A stretch of 64,000 nucleotides of DNA from DATJFQ01 sp035492775 (GTDB lineage: Bacteria > Acidobacteriota > Vicinamibacteria > Vicinamibacterales > 2-12-FULL-66-21): positions 1 through 64,000 of the forward strand of contig DATJIW010000031.1 in the NCBI GenBank assembly GCA_035492775.1, written 5' to 3'. The notes beneath the pieces are model-generated. The model saw nothing but the letters and a program-made list of their open reading frames with translations, had not been told where the DNA came from and searched no databases. The first letter of the stretch is position 1; each line of letters opens with the position of its first letter. Both the position numbers and the translations under genes were made by a program. This document shows positions 15,592-23,908 of the stretch, in pieces.

Positions 15592-16602
15592 ATGAATATC
15601 GGAGCCATTGCGCGCCGCGCTCGGGTGTCCACGGCGACGGTCTCGCGCACGCTGAATCAGAACGGGGTCGTCCGGCCCGAGACGGCCAGACGCGTATGGC
15701 GCGCGGCAGCGGCGCTCAATTACTTTCCCAACAGCCACGCCCGGGCGCTCGTTTCCGGGCGAAGCCGCCTCGTCGGCCTGATCGTTTCGGACATCACCAA
15801 CCCGTTCTTTCCCGAGCTGGTCCGGCAGTTCGAGTCGCTCACGCTGCAGCGCCAGTACGATCTGATTCTCACCAGCACCGACTATCAGACCGAGCGGATG
15901 TCGACGTGCCTGAGGCGCATGCTCGAGCGAAAAGTCGACGGCGTGGCATTGATGACGTCCGAGATGGACGAAGGACTGATCGACGAGCTGTCGCGCCGCG
16001 GGGTGCCGCTCGTGTTCATGGACGTCGGCCAGGTCGGCGCCAGGATGAGCCATGTCGTGATGGAATATGCCGACGGCATCCGTCAGGCAGTCGATCACGT
16101 CGTTGACCTCGGGCATCGTCGGGTGGGGTTCATCAGCGGCCCGCTGGATCTTCACTCCGCGCGTTCCAGGCGGAACGCGTTCGTCGAACGGCTTCGCCAC
16201 CATTCGATTGCCGTCGACACTCAGTTCGTCCGCGAGGGAACGCACACTGCAGAAGGTGGGCAACAGGCGATGGACGCCCTCCTGCGCGGCCGTCGCCGTC
16301 CGACGGCCGTGATCTGCTCGAACGACTGGACTGCCATCGGCGCGCTGCACGCGATCGATGCGGCGGGCCTGCGCGTTCCCGAAGACCTGTCGCTCGTTGG
16401 GTTCGACGACACGCCCATTGCAAGCTACACGCGTCCGCCGTTGACGACCGTACGGATGTCAGCCGCCGACATCGGCACGACGGCCTGCCAGGCCCTGTTC
16501 GATTTGATCGATCACGAAGACCACAAGGGCGCCAGACTGCGGATTCGGACGACGCTCGTCGTTCGCGGGTCTACGGCGAGGATTCAGAAGTCAATCCGTT
16601 AA
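15592..16602 (+). CDS. LacI/GalR-family transcriptional regulator, probable regulator of the arabinose regulon
   Basis: A 336-residue regulator. The ATG at 15592 opens a canonical LacI helix-turn-helix (IGAIARRARVSTATVSRTLN) followed by the hinge helix (NSHARALVSGRS), whose leucine inserts at the central CG of the operator. Residues 60-330 form the sugar-sensing Peripla_BP domain (LVGLIVSDITNPFFPELV, GHRRVGFISGP, LSLVGFDDTP). Earlier in-frame starts would run into the binding-protein gene. It lies 8 nt after that gene, so it is the fourth gene of the importer operon. The three operators within 7 kb suit this family, so it probably represses the genes around it until sugar binds. Its stop overlaps the converging HAD stop in TTAA. 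Confidence 0.92.
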   Translation: MNIGAIARRARVSTATVSRTLNQNGVVRPETARRVWRAAAALNYFPNSHARALVSGRSRLVGLIVSDITNPFFPELVRQFESLTLQRQYDLILTSTDYQTERMSTCLRRMLERKVDGVALMTSEMDEGLIDELSRRGVPLVFMDVGQVGARMSHVVMEYADGIRQAVDHVVDLGHRRVGFISGPLDLHSARSRRNAFVERLRHHSIAVDTQFVREGTHTAEGGQQAMDALLRGRRRPTAVICSNDWTAIGALHAIDAAGLRVPEDLSLVGFDDTPIASYTRPPLTTVRMSAADIGTTACQALFDLIDHEDHKGARLRIRTTLVVRGSTARIQKSIR

Positions 16603-17255
16603 GGCGCGCCCGCGTCGAGCAACCGATCGAACGATTCGAGAGGCAGGTCGGTCAGCGACGGGACGAACACATCCGCGCGGAGCGTTGCCGTACGGCTCAC
16701 ACCGAGGCTGCGCATCCCCGCACGCCGCGCGGCTTCGACTCCGGCGGCGGCGTCCTCGACGACAATACAACGCGCCGGCGGCACGTCGAGACGGGCCGCC
16801 GCGGTCAGGAACACGTCCGGCTCCGGTTTGCCGCGCGTCACGTCTTCGGACGAGACGATCGCGTCGAAGTATTCCGCGAGATGGAGCGCGCGCAGCATGA
16901 CGTCGACATTCAGTCGGGGCGCGGACGAGGCGATCGCCTGTTTCCAGCCCGCCGAACGCAGACGCACGAGCCACTCGGCGGCGCCAGGGAGGGGCGTCAG
17001 TCCGTGTTCTGCCGCAAGCCGCCGGTATTCGACCTCTTTCGCATCAGCGATCCGATTGATTCGTTCCATCGGCGCATCTGCGCCCAGCCATCCGCGGAGG
17101 ATGCCTTCGTTGCGCTGACCGAACGTTCGCTGGAATTCCTCGAACGTCACGCCGACACTCTCGAGCGCGAGCGCATGCTGCCAGGACTGCCAGTGGTACT
17201 GCTCCGAGTCGACGAGCGTTCCGTCGAGGTCCCACAGGACCGCGCGCGCCGTCAT
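16599..17255 (-). CDS. HAD-family sugar-phosphate phosphatase or phosphomutase
   Basis: A 218-residue HAD hydrolase of the beta-phosphoglucomutase/phosphatase-like subfamily. Motif I is DLDGTLVDSE (nucleophile D9, acid/base D11), motif II is IASSAP, motif III is the lysine in GKPEPDVF, and motif IV is VVEDAAAGV. A helical cap sits between motifs I and II. The start ATG overlaps the araD stop in ATGA, so it is the last gene of the arabinose operon. Phosphatases of this type can dephosphorylate pentose phosphates and relieve sugar-phosphate stress; a mutase activity is also possible. The cap specificity loop cannot be judged by eye. Confidence 0.85.
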   Translation of the reverse strand: MTARAVLWDLDGTLVDSEQYHWQSWQHALALESVGVTFEEFQRTFGQRNEGILRGWLGADAPMERINRIADAKEVEYRRLAAEHGLTPLPGAAEWLVRLRSAGWKQAIASSAPRLNVDVMLRALHLAEYFDAIVSSEDVTRGKPEPDVFLTAAARLDVPPARCIVVEDAAAGVEAARRAGMRSLGVSRTATLRADVFVPSLTDLPLESFDRLLDAGAP

Positions 17256-17953
17256 TTCTGCCCGTAGTACGACGTCGGGCCGTGCTTCCGGCGATAGTGC
17301 TTGTCGACCAGATACCGTTCCGGCGCGGGTGCGTCGGGCGCAAGCGCGCGGACCCGCCATTCGATGCGGGCGAGGAACTCGAGGACCTTCGCGTGATCGA
17401 TGGCGGTGGCTGCGTCTCGTCCCCACGTGAACGGCCCGTGATTGGCGACGAGCACCGCGGGCATGTGCTCGGGATCGATTCCCAGGGTTCGGAAGGTCTC
17501 GACGATGACGAGGCCGGTGTTCCGTTCGTAGTCGCGCTCGACCTCCTCCTGCGCGAGCGGCCGCGTGCACGGCACGTCGCCCCGAAAATAGTCGGCATGC
17601 GTCGTCCCCATGCAGCGTACGCACGCCCGTGATTGCGCGAACGTCGTCGCGTATTCCGAATGCGTGTGGACGATCCCGCCGCAGGATGCGAAGGCGCGAT
17701 ACAGCTCGAGATGGGTCGGCGTATCGGAGGAAGGACGCCATCGGCCTTCCAGCGGCTCGCCGGTTTCGAGCGAGACCGGCACCATGTGTTCCGGCGTGAG
17801 CTGCTCGTATGGGACGCCGCTCGGCTTGATGACGAAGAGTCCCCCCTTGCGATCCGCCTGTGAGACGTTCCCGAACGTGCCCAGGACGAGCCCGGTGGCG
17901 GCCAACTCCCGGTTGGCGCGGAACACCGTCTCCCGCAGCGCGGCGGCGATCAC
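17252..17953 (-). CDS. araD: L-ribulose-5-phosphate 4-epimerase
   Basis: A 233-residue class II aldolase-fold enzyme that converts L-ribulose 5-phosphate to D-xylulose 5-phosphate. Zinc ligands H96, H98 (HTHSEYATTF) and H172 (NHGPFTWG) align with H95, H97 and H171 of E. coli AraD, and D77 (SSDTPTH) matches D76. Other conserved blocks are FVIKPSGV, GTTHADYF, PCTRPL and the C-terminal DKHYRRKHG...YYGQ. The GTG at 17953 is the start, overlapping the araB stop in GTGA. Its own stop overlaps the phosphatase ATG. Length and motifs match true AraD better than fuculose aldolases or UlaF. Confidence 0.95.
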   Translation of the reverse strand: MIAAALRETVFRANRELAATGLVLGTFGNVSQADRKGGLFVIKPSGVPYEQLTPEHMVPVSLETGEPLEGRWRPSSDTPTHLELYRAFASCGGIVHTHSEYATTFAQSRACVRCMGTTHADYFRGDVPCTRPLAQEEVERDYERNTGLVIVETFRTLGIDPEHMPAVLVANHGPFTWGRDAATAIDHAKVLEFLARIEWRVRALAPDAPAPERYLVDKHYRRKHGPTSYYGQK

Positions 17954-19644
17954 GCGGTCACTCCGAGCGCCCGCTCTTTGATGGCGAGCAGCCGTTTCAT
18001 AACTGATGCCAGCTCGCCTTTCGCTTCGGGCACGCCGCCAAACGCGTCGTGCAGCTCGCGGTAAATCGCATACAGCGCGTCGTACACGGCGCTGGCGGCC
18101 GGCCGCGGTTCGAACCGCTTCTGCTTGATCGTCGTCATCCGCGATTGTGCCTCCGTCCAGTCGTCGTACCCGCCGGCGCGAGCCCCCGCCGTCACGGCGG
18201 CAGCCAGCGCGGAGCCGAGCGCGGGCGTCTGCGGCGAACCCGCGATGAGCATGGGCTGGCCGAGCACGTCCGCGTAGACCTGCATGAACAGGTCGTTCTT
18301 CTCGGCGATACCTCCGCAGCATACGACGCGATCGATCGGCACGCCATATTCCCGCAGGCGCTGGATGATGGCGCGGGCTCCGTACGCCGTCGCTTCGATG
18401 AGCGCACGATAAATCTCCGCACGCGTCGTATGCAAGGTCTGTCCGAGCAGCAGGCCCGTCAGACGCGTGTCGACGAGGACCGTGCGATTCCCGTTATTCC
18501 AATCGAGCGCGATCAGCCCGGATTGTCCTGGCGCCAGCGAGGCCGCCTCGGTCGACAACCGCTCGTGCCGCGCCTCGTCGCCGCCGCACACGACTTCAAC
18601 CCACCACTTGAGGAGGTCGCCAACTGCCGACTGCCCCGCTTCGATCCCGAAGAAGCCGGGCATGATCGAACCGTCGACGATCCCGCAGATCCCGGGGATA
18701 TCGGCAATCCTCTCCGTTGAAGGCGCGACGGCACAATCGCAGGTGGACGTGCCGATGATCTTGACCAGCGTGCCCGCCGTGACGCCGGATCCGACGGCGC
18801 CATAGTGCGCATCGAACCCCCCCATCGCGATGGGAATGCCGGGTCGAAGTCCCAGTGCCGTCGCCCAACCGGCGGCGAGATAACCAGCCGGACTTCCTGG
18901 CGGGAGCGCCGAATCATACAACCGGTCGCGCAGCGCCGCGAGCCGGGGATCGAGACGCGTCAGGAATGACTTCGGCGGCAGGCCTCCCCATGTCTCCGAG
19001 TACATCGCCTTGTGCCCGGCTGCGCACACACAGCGGACGATCTCGTTGGGATGTTTCACCCCGGCCAGCACAGCCGGAATGAAATCGGCAAGTTCGACCC
19101 AGCTCGCCGCAGCGTCGAAAACCTCAGGCGCCACGTTCAGGCAATGCCAGATCTTGGACCACCACCACTCCGACGAATAGGTCCCACCGATCGGCGCGAG
19201 CAGTTCGGGGTTGTGCGTGCGAGCCGTTTGCGTGATCGCCGCTGCCTCGAGAGCCGACGTGTGATCCTTCCAGAGCCATGCGTGTGCGGCGAGATTGCGC
19301 GCGAACCTCGGATCGAGCGCTAATGGCTGCGCGGCGGCGTCGATCGGCAGCGGTGTGGACCCGGTGGTGTCGACGCCGATTCCGATCACTGATTCCGCGG
19401 AGAACGCGGTATCGCGAGCCGCCTCCGCCAGGGCGCCCCGGACCGAGTCGCGGAGACCGTCGAGATAGTCCGCGGGATTCTGCCGCGCGAGGTGCGGCTG
19501 CTTCGGATCCAGCAGAATTCCCTGATCGCCGCTCGGGTAATTGGACACATGCGTGCCGAGCACCCGCCCGTCGGCGCAATCGACGACGACGGCACGCACG
19601 GAGTTGGTGCCATAGTCGATGCCGATCGTACAGGCGCGCGCCAT
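17950..19644 (-). CDS. araB: Ribulokinase
   Basis: A 564-residue FGGY-family kinase that phosphorylates L-ribulose with ATP. It follows E. coli AraB closely: GIDYGTNSVRAVVVDC at the N-terminus, IGVDTTGSTPLPID, LWKDHTSA, YSSEWWWSKI, CAAGHKAMYSETWGGLP, and the ATP-site KIIGTSTCD and CCGGIAEKND. The GGFDAHYGAVG stretch carries the catalytic aspartate. The ATG at 19644 overlaps the stop of the isomerase gene by one nt (TGATG), and araD follows in a GTGA overlap. Sequence blocks distinguish it from xylulokinase and rhamnulokinase. It acts in the cytoplasm between the isomerase and AraD. Confidence 0.95.
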   Translation of the reverse strand: MARACTIGIDYGTNSVRAVVVDCADGRVLGTHVSNYPSGDQGILLDPKQPHLARQNPADYLDGLRDSVRGALAEAARDTAFSAESVIGIGVDTTGSTPLPIDAAAQPLALDPRFARNLAAHAWLWKDHTSALEAAAITQTARTHNPELLAPIGGTYSSEWWWSKIWHCLNVAPEVFDAAASWVELADFIPAVLAGVKHPNEIVRCVCAAGHKAMYSETWGGLPPKSFLTRLDPRLAALRDRLYDSALPPGSPAGYLAAGWATALGLRPGIPIAMGGFDAHYGAVGSGVTAGTLVKIIGTSTCDCAVAPSTERIADIPGICGIVDGSIMPGFFGIEAGQSAVGDLLKWWVEVVCGGDEARHERLSTEAASLAPGQSGLIALDWNNGNRTVLVDTRLTGLLLGQTLHTTRAEIYRALIEATAYGARAIIQRLREYGVPIDRVVCCGGIAEKNDLFMQVYADVLGQPMLIAGSPQTPALGSALAAAVTAGARAGGYDDWTEAQSRMTTIKQKRFEPRPAASAVYDALYAIYRELHDAFGGVPEAKGELASVMKRLLAIKERALGVTA

Positions 19645-20777
19645 CAGCCGACGAGTACCGGCGAGACCACGTCGAGCACGTCCGGGCCCGTCCCTGCGGC
19701 GCGTGCGCGATCGAGCGCGTCCTGATTGGCCAGGACGCGGACCGCCTTGAGCGACAGATTGGCGAAGTTGATCATGCTGCGTTCGATCGCGCGCGTGGGA
19801 TCCTCACGATACGTGAACTGGTCCTGGCTGTACCAGCCCTGGTAGTTACGGGCGAACGTCGTATAGAGGTACTCGACTGCTTCAGGGATCGACAGCGTCC
19901 CGAACATGCAGTCCTGGTCGTTCCGCCCCTGGCGCGCATCGTTCACGTCGTACTTGTGCACCGGCACGCCGGCGAACTCCGCCAGGTCGCACGCGGTCGA
20001 GGCGGTCGTGGCTTCCATCTTCTGGTGACCGTAATCGATCGTCAGGCCGCAGTTGTTGCCGCCGCAGGCCTCGTTCACTTTCCGGGCCACGATCATCGCC
20101 GACGCTGCGGTCGGCACGATCATGTACAGCTCGCGCGGCTCGTAAGGCTTCGATTCGATGGCGAGCTTGATCCCGTGCGCCAGGCACCGGCGATTGACCG
20201 CCACCAGCGCCTCGGTGAACCACTCGAGCGACTGACGGTAATCGATCTGGAAGTGATAGTCCGCTCCGTCCGAGCCCGGCCACACGCTGAGAACCGGGAT
20301 CTCCAGCGTGCGGCAGATCTCGACGGCCTTCAGGATTTCATCCAGCGCCGTCCTCCGGAGCGCGGGGTCGGGGTTGCACGGGCCTCCGAGCCGGAACTTC
20401 GGATGCGTCCACGTGTTGATGTTGCACGCGGGAATCGTCATGCCGAGTTCCGCCAGATAGCCGTCCCGGGCGCGGTCCATGGCCTTCGGGTCCAGATCGC
20501 CATTCAGCGTCGATTCGAAGACGCTCTGGTGGATCTCGATGCCGTCCACTCCGGCCGCCTTCGTCCGCCGGCACTGCGCCTCGAACGTGCTCTGAAAGGC
20601 CGGATCGTTGGAGTTGTAGCCGGGAGGCGCGAACCGATCGCAGAAATCGCCGGCCGACCAATGGCCGACGCTCATGCGGATATTCATCGTTTTCAGGAAC
20701 TCGATCGACTCGTCCCGTCCCATGTAGCGCTGCTTGGATGCTGCGAACGCGAGTTGATCCCGATCGAACCGAGCCAT
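19644..20777 (-). CDS. Xylose-isomerase-family sugar isomerase, predicted L-arabinose isomerase
   Basis: A 377-residue TIM-barrel enzyme related to actinobacterial-type D-xylose isomerase. Metal ligands line up with Streptomyces XylA: E208 with K210 (AIESKPYEPR against AIEPKPNEPR), D248 and H251 (TIDYGHQKM; D replaces Glu217), D277 (VHKYDVND), and D287 and D289 (NDQDCMFG against YDQDLRFG). The ring-opening H83 (GIEIHQS) is kept, but its partner Asp57 is replaced by V86. W166 matches Trp137. The gene lies between GH51 and araB in one operon, and no araA exists in the window, so the simplest role is L-arabinose to L-ribulose. D-xylose remains possible. CGGAGG precedes the ATG. Confidence 0.85.
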   Translation of the reverse strand: MARFDRDQLAFAASKQRYMGRDESIEFLKTMNIRMSVGHWSAGDFCDRFAPPGYNSNDPAFQSTFEAQCRRTKAAGVDGIEIHQSVFESTLNGDLDPKAMDRARDGYLAELGMTIPACNINTWTHPKFRLGGPCNPDPALRRTALDEILKAVEICRTLEIPVLSVWPGSDGADYHFQIDYRQSLEWFTEALVAVNRRCLAHGIKLAIESKPYEPRELYMIVPTAASAMIVARKVNEACGGNNCGLTIDYGHQKMEATTASTACDLAEFAGVPVHKYDVNDARQGRNDQDCMFGTLSIPEAVEYLYTTFARNYQGWYSQDQFTYREDPTRAIERSMINFANLSLKAVRVLANQDALDRARAAGTGPDVLDVVSPVLVG

Positions 20778-20811
20778 GCTGTGCCTCCGGGTTGCTGCTC
20801 TGCCTGCGTCC

Positions 20812-22362
20812 TCAAGGCCGCAGCTTCAACGTGAGAATCGTAAGCGAGTGCGCGGGAAACGTGTAGCGGAGTCCGGTGGCGTCTGCTTCGAGCGTCACCG
20901 CCGACGCGGACGGGCGCACGCGGTGCGGCTCGGCGAAGGTATTCGTTGCCTTCAGGTCGGGGTCGCTCAGCTGCCAGATCTTCGCGGCCGTCTCCCATCG
21001 CCCGGATGCCAGCTCGATCGAGGCCGGCAGGTCCCGGGCGCGGCTGCGATTGAGTACGTTCACGTCGATCTCGCGCCCGGCAGCATCGAACGTCGACGAA
21101 ACGTCGAGATACGGAACCTCCTGCGGATGATTGGGCACACGGTATTTCGGCGACGACACCCACACGTCGAGTGACGTCCGGCCTCGCTGGCGCCCGTACT
21201 CGGCAATCGGAAAATAGATCGGCTGCAGCAGCACCCCGCGATCGTTCGTCACGATGGGCGCGATGACGTTCACCATCTGGGCGAGATTCGCCATCCGTAC
21301 GACATCGGCGTGCCGCAGGAACGCGTTGAAGAACACGCCCATCGCCAGCGCATCCTCGACGTTGTAGACCTCCTCGAGCTTCTCCCGGTTGCCGGTGCGA
21401 TACCAGACGTTCCACTCGTCGTAAGCGATGTAAATCGGGTGCGGCGCCGGGCCGGTCTGGACTTCGCGGATGAGCGACGCGGTCGTATCGATGTAGCGCT
21501 CCAGATTGAGCGCCGCTGTCCCGAGATACCGCTCGAAATCGTTGTCGCGGTTGTTGATGTAGGTGTGAAGGGCGATGTAATCGACCGTATTCCGCAGCGT
21601 CTGCAGCACCGTCCGGTTCCAGCCGATCCAGTCGGCGCCGTAGTTGCTCGCGCCGCTCGCGACGAGCTGGATCGACGGATCGATTGCGCGCATCGCCTTG
21701 GCAGCTTCGAGCGCGAATCTGGCGTACTCCTCGGCGTCCTTGTGCCCGAGCTGCCACGGACCGTCGATTTCGTTGCCGAGCGCCCAGTACTTCACGCCGT
21801 ACGGCTGGTCGTGTCCGTTCTTCCGCCGTTGATCGGCCCAGTAGGTGGGCTTCGAACCATTCGTATATTCCACCCAGTCGCGGGCGTCCGCGATCGTACC
21901 CAGCCCGAGATTGACGCAGATATAAGGTTCGGCCCCGATCGTCTGTGTGTAGCGGATGAATTCGTCCGTGCCGAACCGGTTCGTTTCGATGTCGTCCCAC
22001 GCGAGTTCCGGGCGGACGGGGCGATGGTCTTTCGGTCCGATCCCGTCTTTCCAGTCGTAGCCTGACGCGAAATTGCCGCCGGGCCACCGCAGGACCGACA
22101 CGCCCAGTCCTTTCACGGCGTCGACGACGTCCCTTCGGAACCCGAACGCGTCCGACAGCGGGCTCTGCTCGTCGTAGATGCCGCCGTAAATCATCCGCCC
22201 GAGATGTTCGGCGAAGCTGCCGAAGACGAGCGGATCCACGGTGCCGACCGAACGATCGATGTCGATCTTGATTCGCGCTGCCGGAGCGGCTGGCTGCGGC
22301 GGTGGTGCGCCTGCAAGCGCGAGCGCGAGCACGGCAGAAACGGAAAGGAGCCGTGATACCAT
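20812..22362 (-). CDS. Exported alpha-N-arabinofuranosidase, glycoside hydrolase family 51
   Basis: A 516-residue retaining arabinofuranosidase that removes alpha-L-arabinofuranosyl side chains from arabinan or arabinoxylan. Acid/base E198 lies in ALGNEIDGPW and nucleophile E316 in IAYDEWNVWY, at the spacing seen in characterised GH51 enzymes. Early conserved blocks include DPLVFGSFAEHLGR and VSVLRWPGGNFASGYDW; the C-terminal beta domain ends HSLTILTLKL. I place the start at the ATG at 22362, with GGGAG 8-9 nt upstream and a signal peptide (MVSRLLSVSAVLALALAG); a longer start would translate the operator. First gene of the five-gene arabinose operon; 34 nt separate it from the isomerase. Confidence 0.93.
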   Translation of the reverse strand: MVSRLLSVSAVLALALAGAPPPQPAAPAARIKIDIDRSVGTVDPLVFGSFAEHLGRMIYGGIYDEQSPLSDAFGFRRDVVDAVKGLGVSVLRWPGGNFASGYDWKDGIGPKDHRPVRPELAWDDIETNRFGTDEFIRYTQTIGAEPYICVNLGLGTIADARDWVEYTNGSKPTYWADQRRKNGHDQPYGVKYWALGNEIDGPWQLGHKDAEEYARFALEAAKAMRAIDPSIQLVASGASNYGADWIGWNRTVLQTLRNTVDYIALHTYINNRDNDFERYLGTAALNLERYIDTTASLIREVQTGPAPHPIYIAYDEWNVWYRTGNREKLEEVYNVEDALAMGVFFNAFLRHADVVRMANLAQMVNVIAPIVTNDRGVLLQPIYFPIAEYGRQRGRTSLDVWVSSPKYRVPNHPQEVPYLDVSSTFDAAGREIDVNVLNRSRARDLPASIELASGRWETAAKIWQLSDPDLKATNTFAEPHRVRPSASAVTLEADATGLRYTFPAHSLTILTLKLRP

Positions 22363-22376
22363 GCGGCCGCTCCCGA

Positions 22377-22390
22377 TGTAATCGCTTACA
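22377..22390. promoter_or_regulatory. LacI-family operator of the arabinose operon
   Basis: TGTAATCGCTTACA, with perfect 5-bp arms TGTAA/TTACA and central CG. It lies 14 nt upstream of the GH51 start, overlapping where a promoter should be. Third copy of the operator found at 9051 and 12096. Confidence 0.78.
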
Positions 22391-22418
22391 CCCCGCGGTG
22401 TCAAGGAGATTTGGATGA

Positions 22419-22604
22419 CCCGAGCCGGTGGTCGTTCCCGGCATGGATCACGGATCGGGCGGTGCGTATGGCGATCACAAGCGATTCGATTGCTTCACGC
22501 GCAACCTTCTCGGGGTGAATCCACCGGAGTGGGCCGATGTCGAGAAGGCGCTGAAGAAGCAGACGACGACTACGACGTCTGCGGGTGAGGAGGTGAGTCG
22601 ATGA
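22419..22604 (+). pseudogene. 3' remnant of an S9-family (prolyl oligopeptidase-like) peptidase gene
   Basis: An open stretch following an in-frame TGA at 22416 encodes about 60 residues ending at 22604; the first ATG is at 22443. The text VVVPGMDHGSGGAYG, then KRFDCFTRNLLGVNPPEW, resembles the extreme C-terminus of S9/DPP-IV-type alpha/beta hydrolases, where the catalytic His lies in the DHGSG-type motif and FxxRxLLGVxPPxW ends the protein. No Ser or Asp part of such a protein exists upstream, where the GH51 control region begins instead. The remnant keeps a good GAGGAGG that serves as the ribosome site of the next gene, and its TGA overlaps that gene's ATG. Confidence 0.55.
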
Positions 22605-23878
22605 AATCCGGGCGCAGAACGTTCGTCAAGTCCGCGGCGGCGGCGGTTGCCGCCACATCTGTCTGGCCGGAGCGTCTGGCGGCAGCGCCGCAGACGTCGA
22701 AGCTGCCGCCGTCGGTAGCGGCGCTGAAGCCTTATCCGGGAACGGCCGTGCCCATCGCAGACGACGAGAGGCGCGGGCGCATCGAGAAGGCGCGCCGGCT
22801 CATGACGGAGAACGGCATGGGCGCGATTGCGCTCGAGCCGGGAACGAGCATGAACTACTTCGTCAACGTCCAGTGGGGCCTGAGCGAGCGCCCGTTCCTG
22901 CTCGTGATTCCTGCCAAAGGCGACCTCGCTTACGTCACGCCAGGCTTCGAGGAAAACCGCGCGCGCGAACTCACGAAATTCACGAACGACGTCCGCGTCT
23001 GGCAGGAGGACGAGGACTGGGGACGTGTCGTCGGTGGCATCCTCGCCGATCGCGGGGTACGGACCGGTAAGGTCGGCATCGAGGAACGCGTCCGCTTCTT
23101 CATCGCGGAGGGACTCCGCGGCGGTGCGCCGTCGATCGAGTTCGTCCTCGCAACGCCCGTGACGGCTGGCTGTCGCGTGATCAAATCACCGGCTGAGATC
23201 GCGCTGATGCAGCGCGCGAATGACATCACGATCGAGGCGTATCGCGCTGCATTCGCAGCGCTCGCAGAAGGGATGACGCAGTTCGACTTCAACCGGAACG
23301 TCCGCGCTGCGTTCGAGGCGCTCGGCGCTCCGAGCGGTGGGGCCGGCGCACAGTTCGGGCAGGCATCCGCATTTCCCCACGGCAGCATCCAGCCGCAGCG
23401 ACTCAAGAAAGGGGACGTCGTCCTCGTCGACGGCGGGTGCACCGTCGAAGGCTACCAGTCAGACATCACGCGCACGACCGTCTTCGGCACCCCGAGCAGG
23501 CGCCAGGCCGACGTCTGGAACCTGGAAAAATCGGCGCAGACGGCGGCGTTCAAAGCGGCCCAGGTCGGAGCGACGTGCGAATCGGTCGATGCGGCCGCAC
23601 GTAAGGTGATCACGGACGCCGGCTTCGGACCCGGCTACAAGGTACCTGGACTGCCCCACCGCACCGGCCACGGCATCGGCATGGACGGTCACGAGTGGAC
23701 GAACTTCGTGCGCGGCAACACGACGAAGATCGCGCCAGGCATGTGTTTCAGCGACGAACCCATGATCGCCATTTATGGCGCGTTCGGGATCCGCCTCGAG
23801 GACTGTCTGCACATCACGGAGGAGGGCGCGCGCTTCTTCACGAAGCAGAGCCCGTCGATCGAGCAGCCGTTCGCGTAA
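22601..23878 (+). CDS. Tat-exported M24-family metallopeptidase (Xaa-Pro aminopeptidase-like)
   Basis: A 425-residue aminopeptidase-P-type enzyme with a pita-bread C-terminal domain. The N-terminus KSGRRTFVKSAAAAVAA is a twin-arginine signal. Metal ligands are D277 (VLVDGGC), D288 (YQSDITRT), the His in HRTGHGIGMDG, and the Glu residues in CFSDEPMI and RLEDCLHI. The creatinase N-terminal domain covers about residues 55-190. The start lies 6 nt after a GAGGAGG inside the preceding remnant. It converges with the TPR peptidase gene 30 nt away. Likely role: removal of N-terminal residues before proline in the periplasm; prolidase activity is not excluded. Confidence 0.92.
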   Translation: MKSGRRTFVKSAAAAVAATSVWPERLAAAPQTSKLPPSVAALKPYPGTAVPIADDERRGRIEKARRLMTENGMGAIALEPGTSMNYFVNVQWGLSERPFLLVIPAKGDLAYVTPGFEENRARELTKFTNDVRVWQEDEDWGRVVGGILADRGVRTGKVGIEERVRFFIAEGLRGGAPSIEFVLATPVTAGCRVIKSPAEIALMQRANDITIEAYRAAFAALAEGMTQFDFNRNVRAAFEALGAPSGGAGAQFGQASAFPHGSIQPQRLKKGDVVLVDGGCTVEGYQSDITRTTVFGTPSRRQADVWNLEKSAQTAAFKAAQVGATCESVDAAARKVITDAGFGPGYKVPGLPHRTGHGIGMDGHEWTNFVRGNTTKIAPGMCFSDEPMIAIYGAFGIRLEDCLHITEEGARFFTKQSPSIEQPFA

Positions 23879-23908
23879 TTCGCGTTCCCGGCCGTGCGGC
23901 AGCTGCGG

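Noticed and set aside
19278..20834. Open frame of about 518 codons opposite araB and the isomerase
   Set aside because: Antisense shadow with no signal, fold or motif, while the other strand carries complete catalytic motifs.
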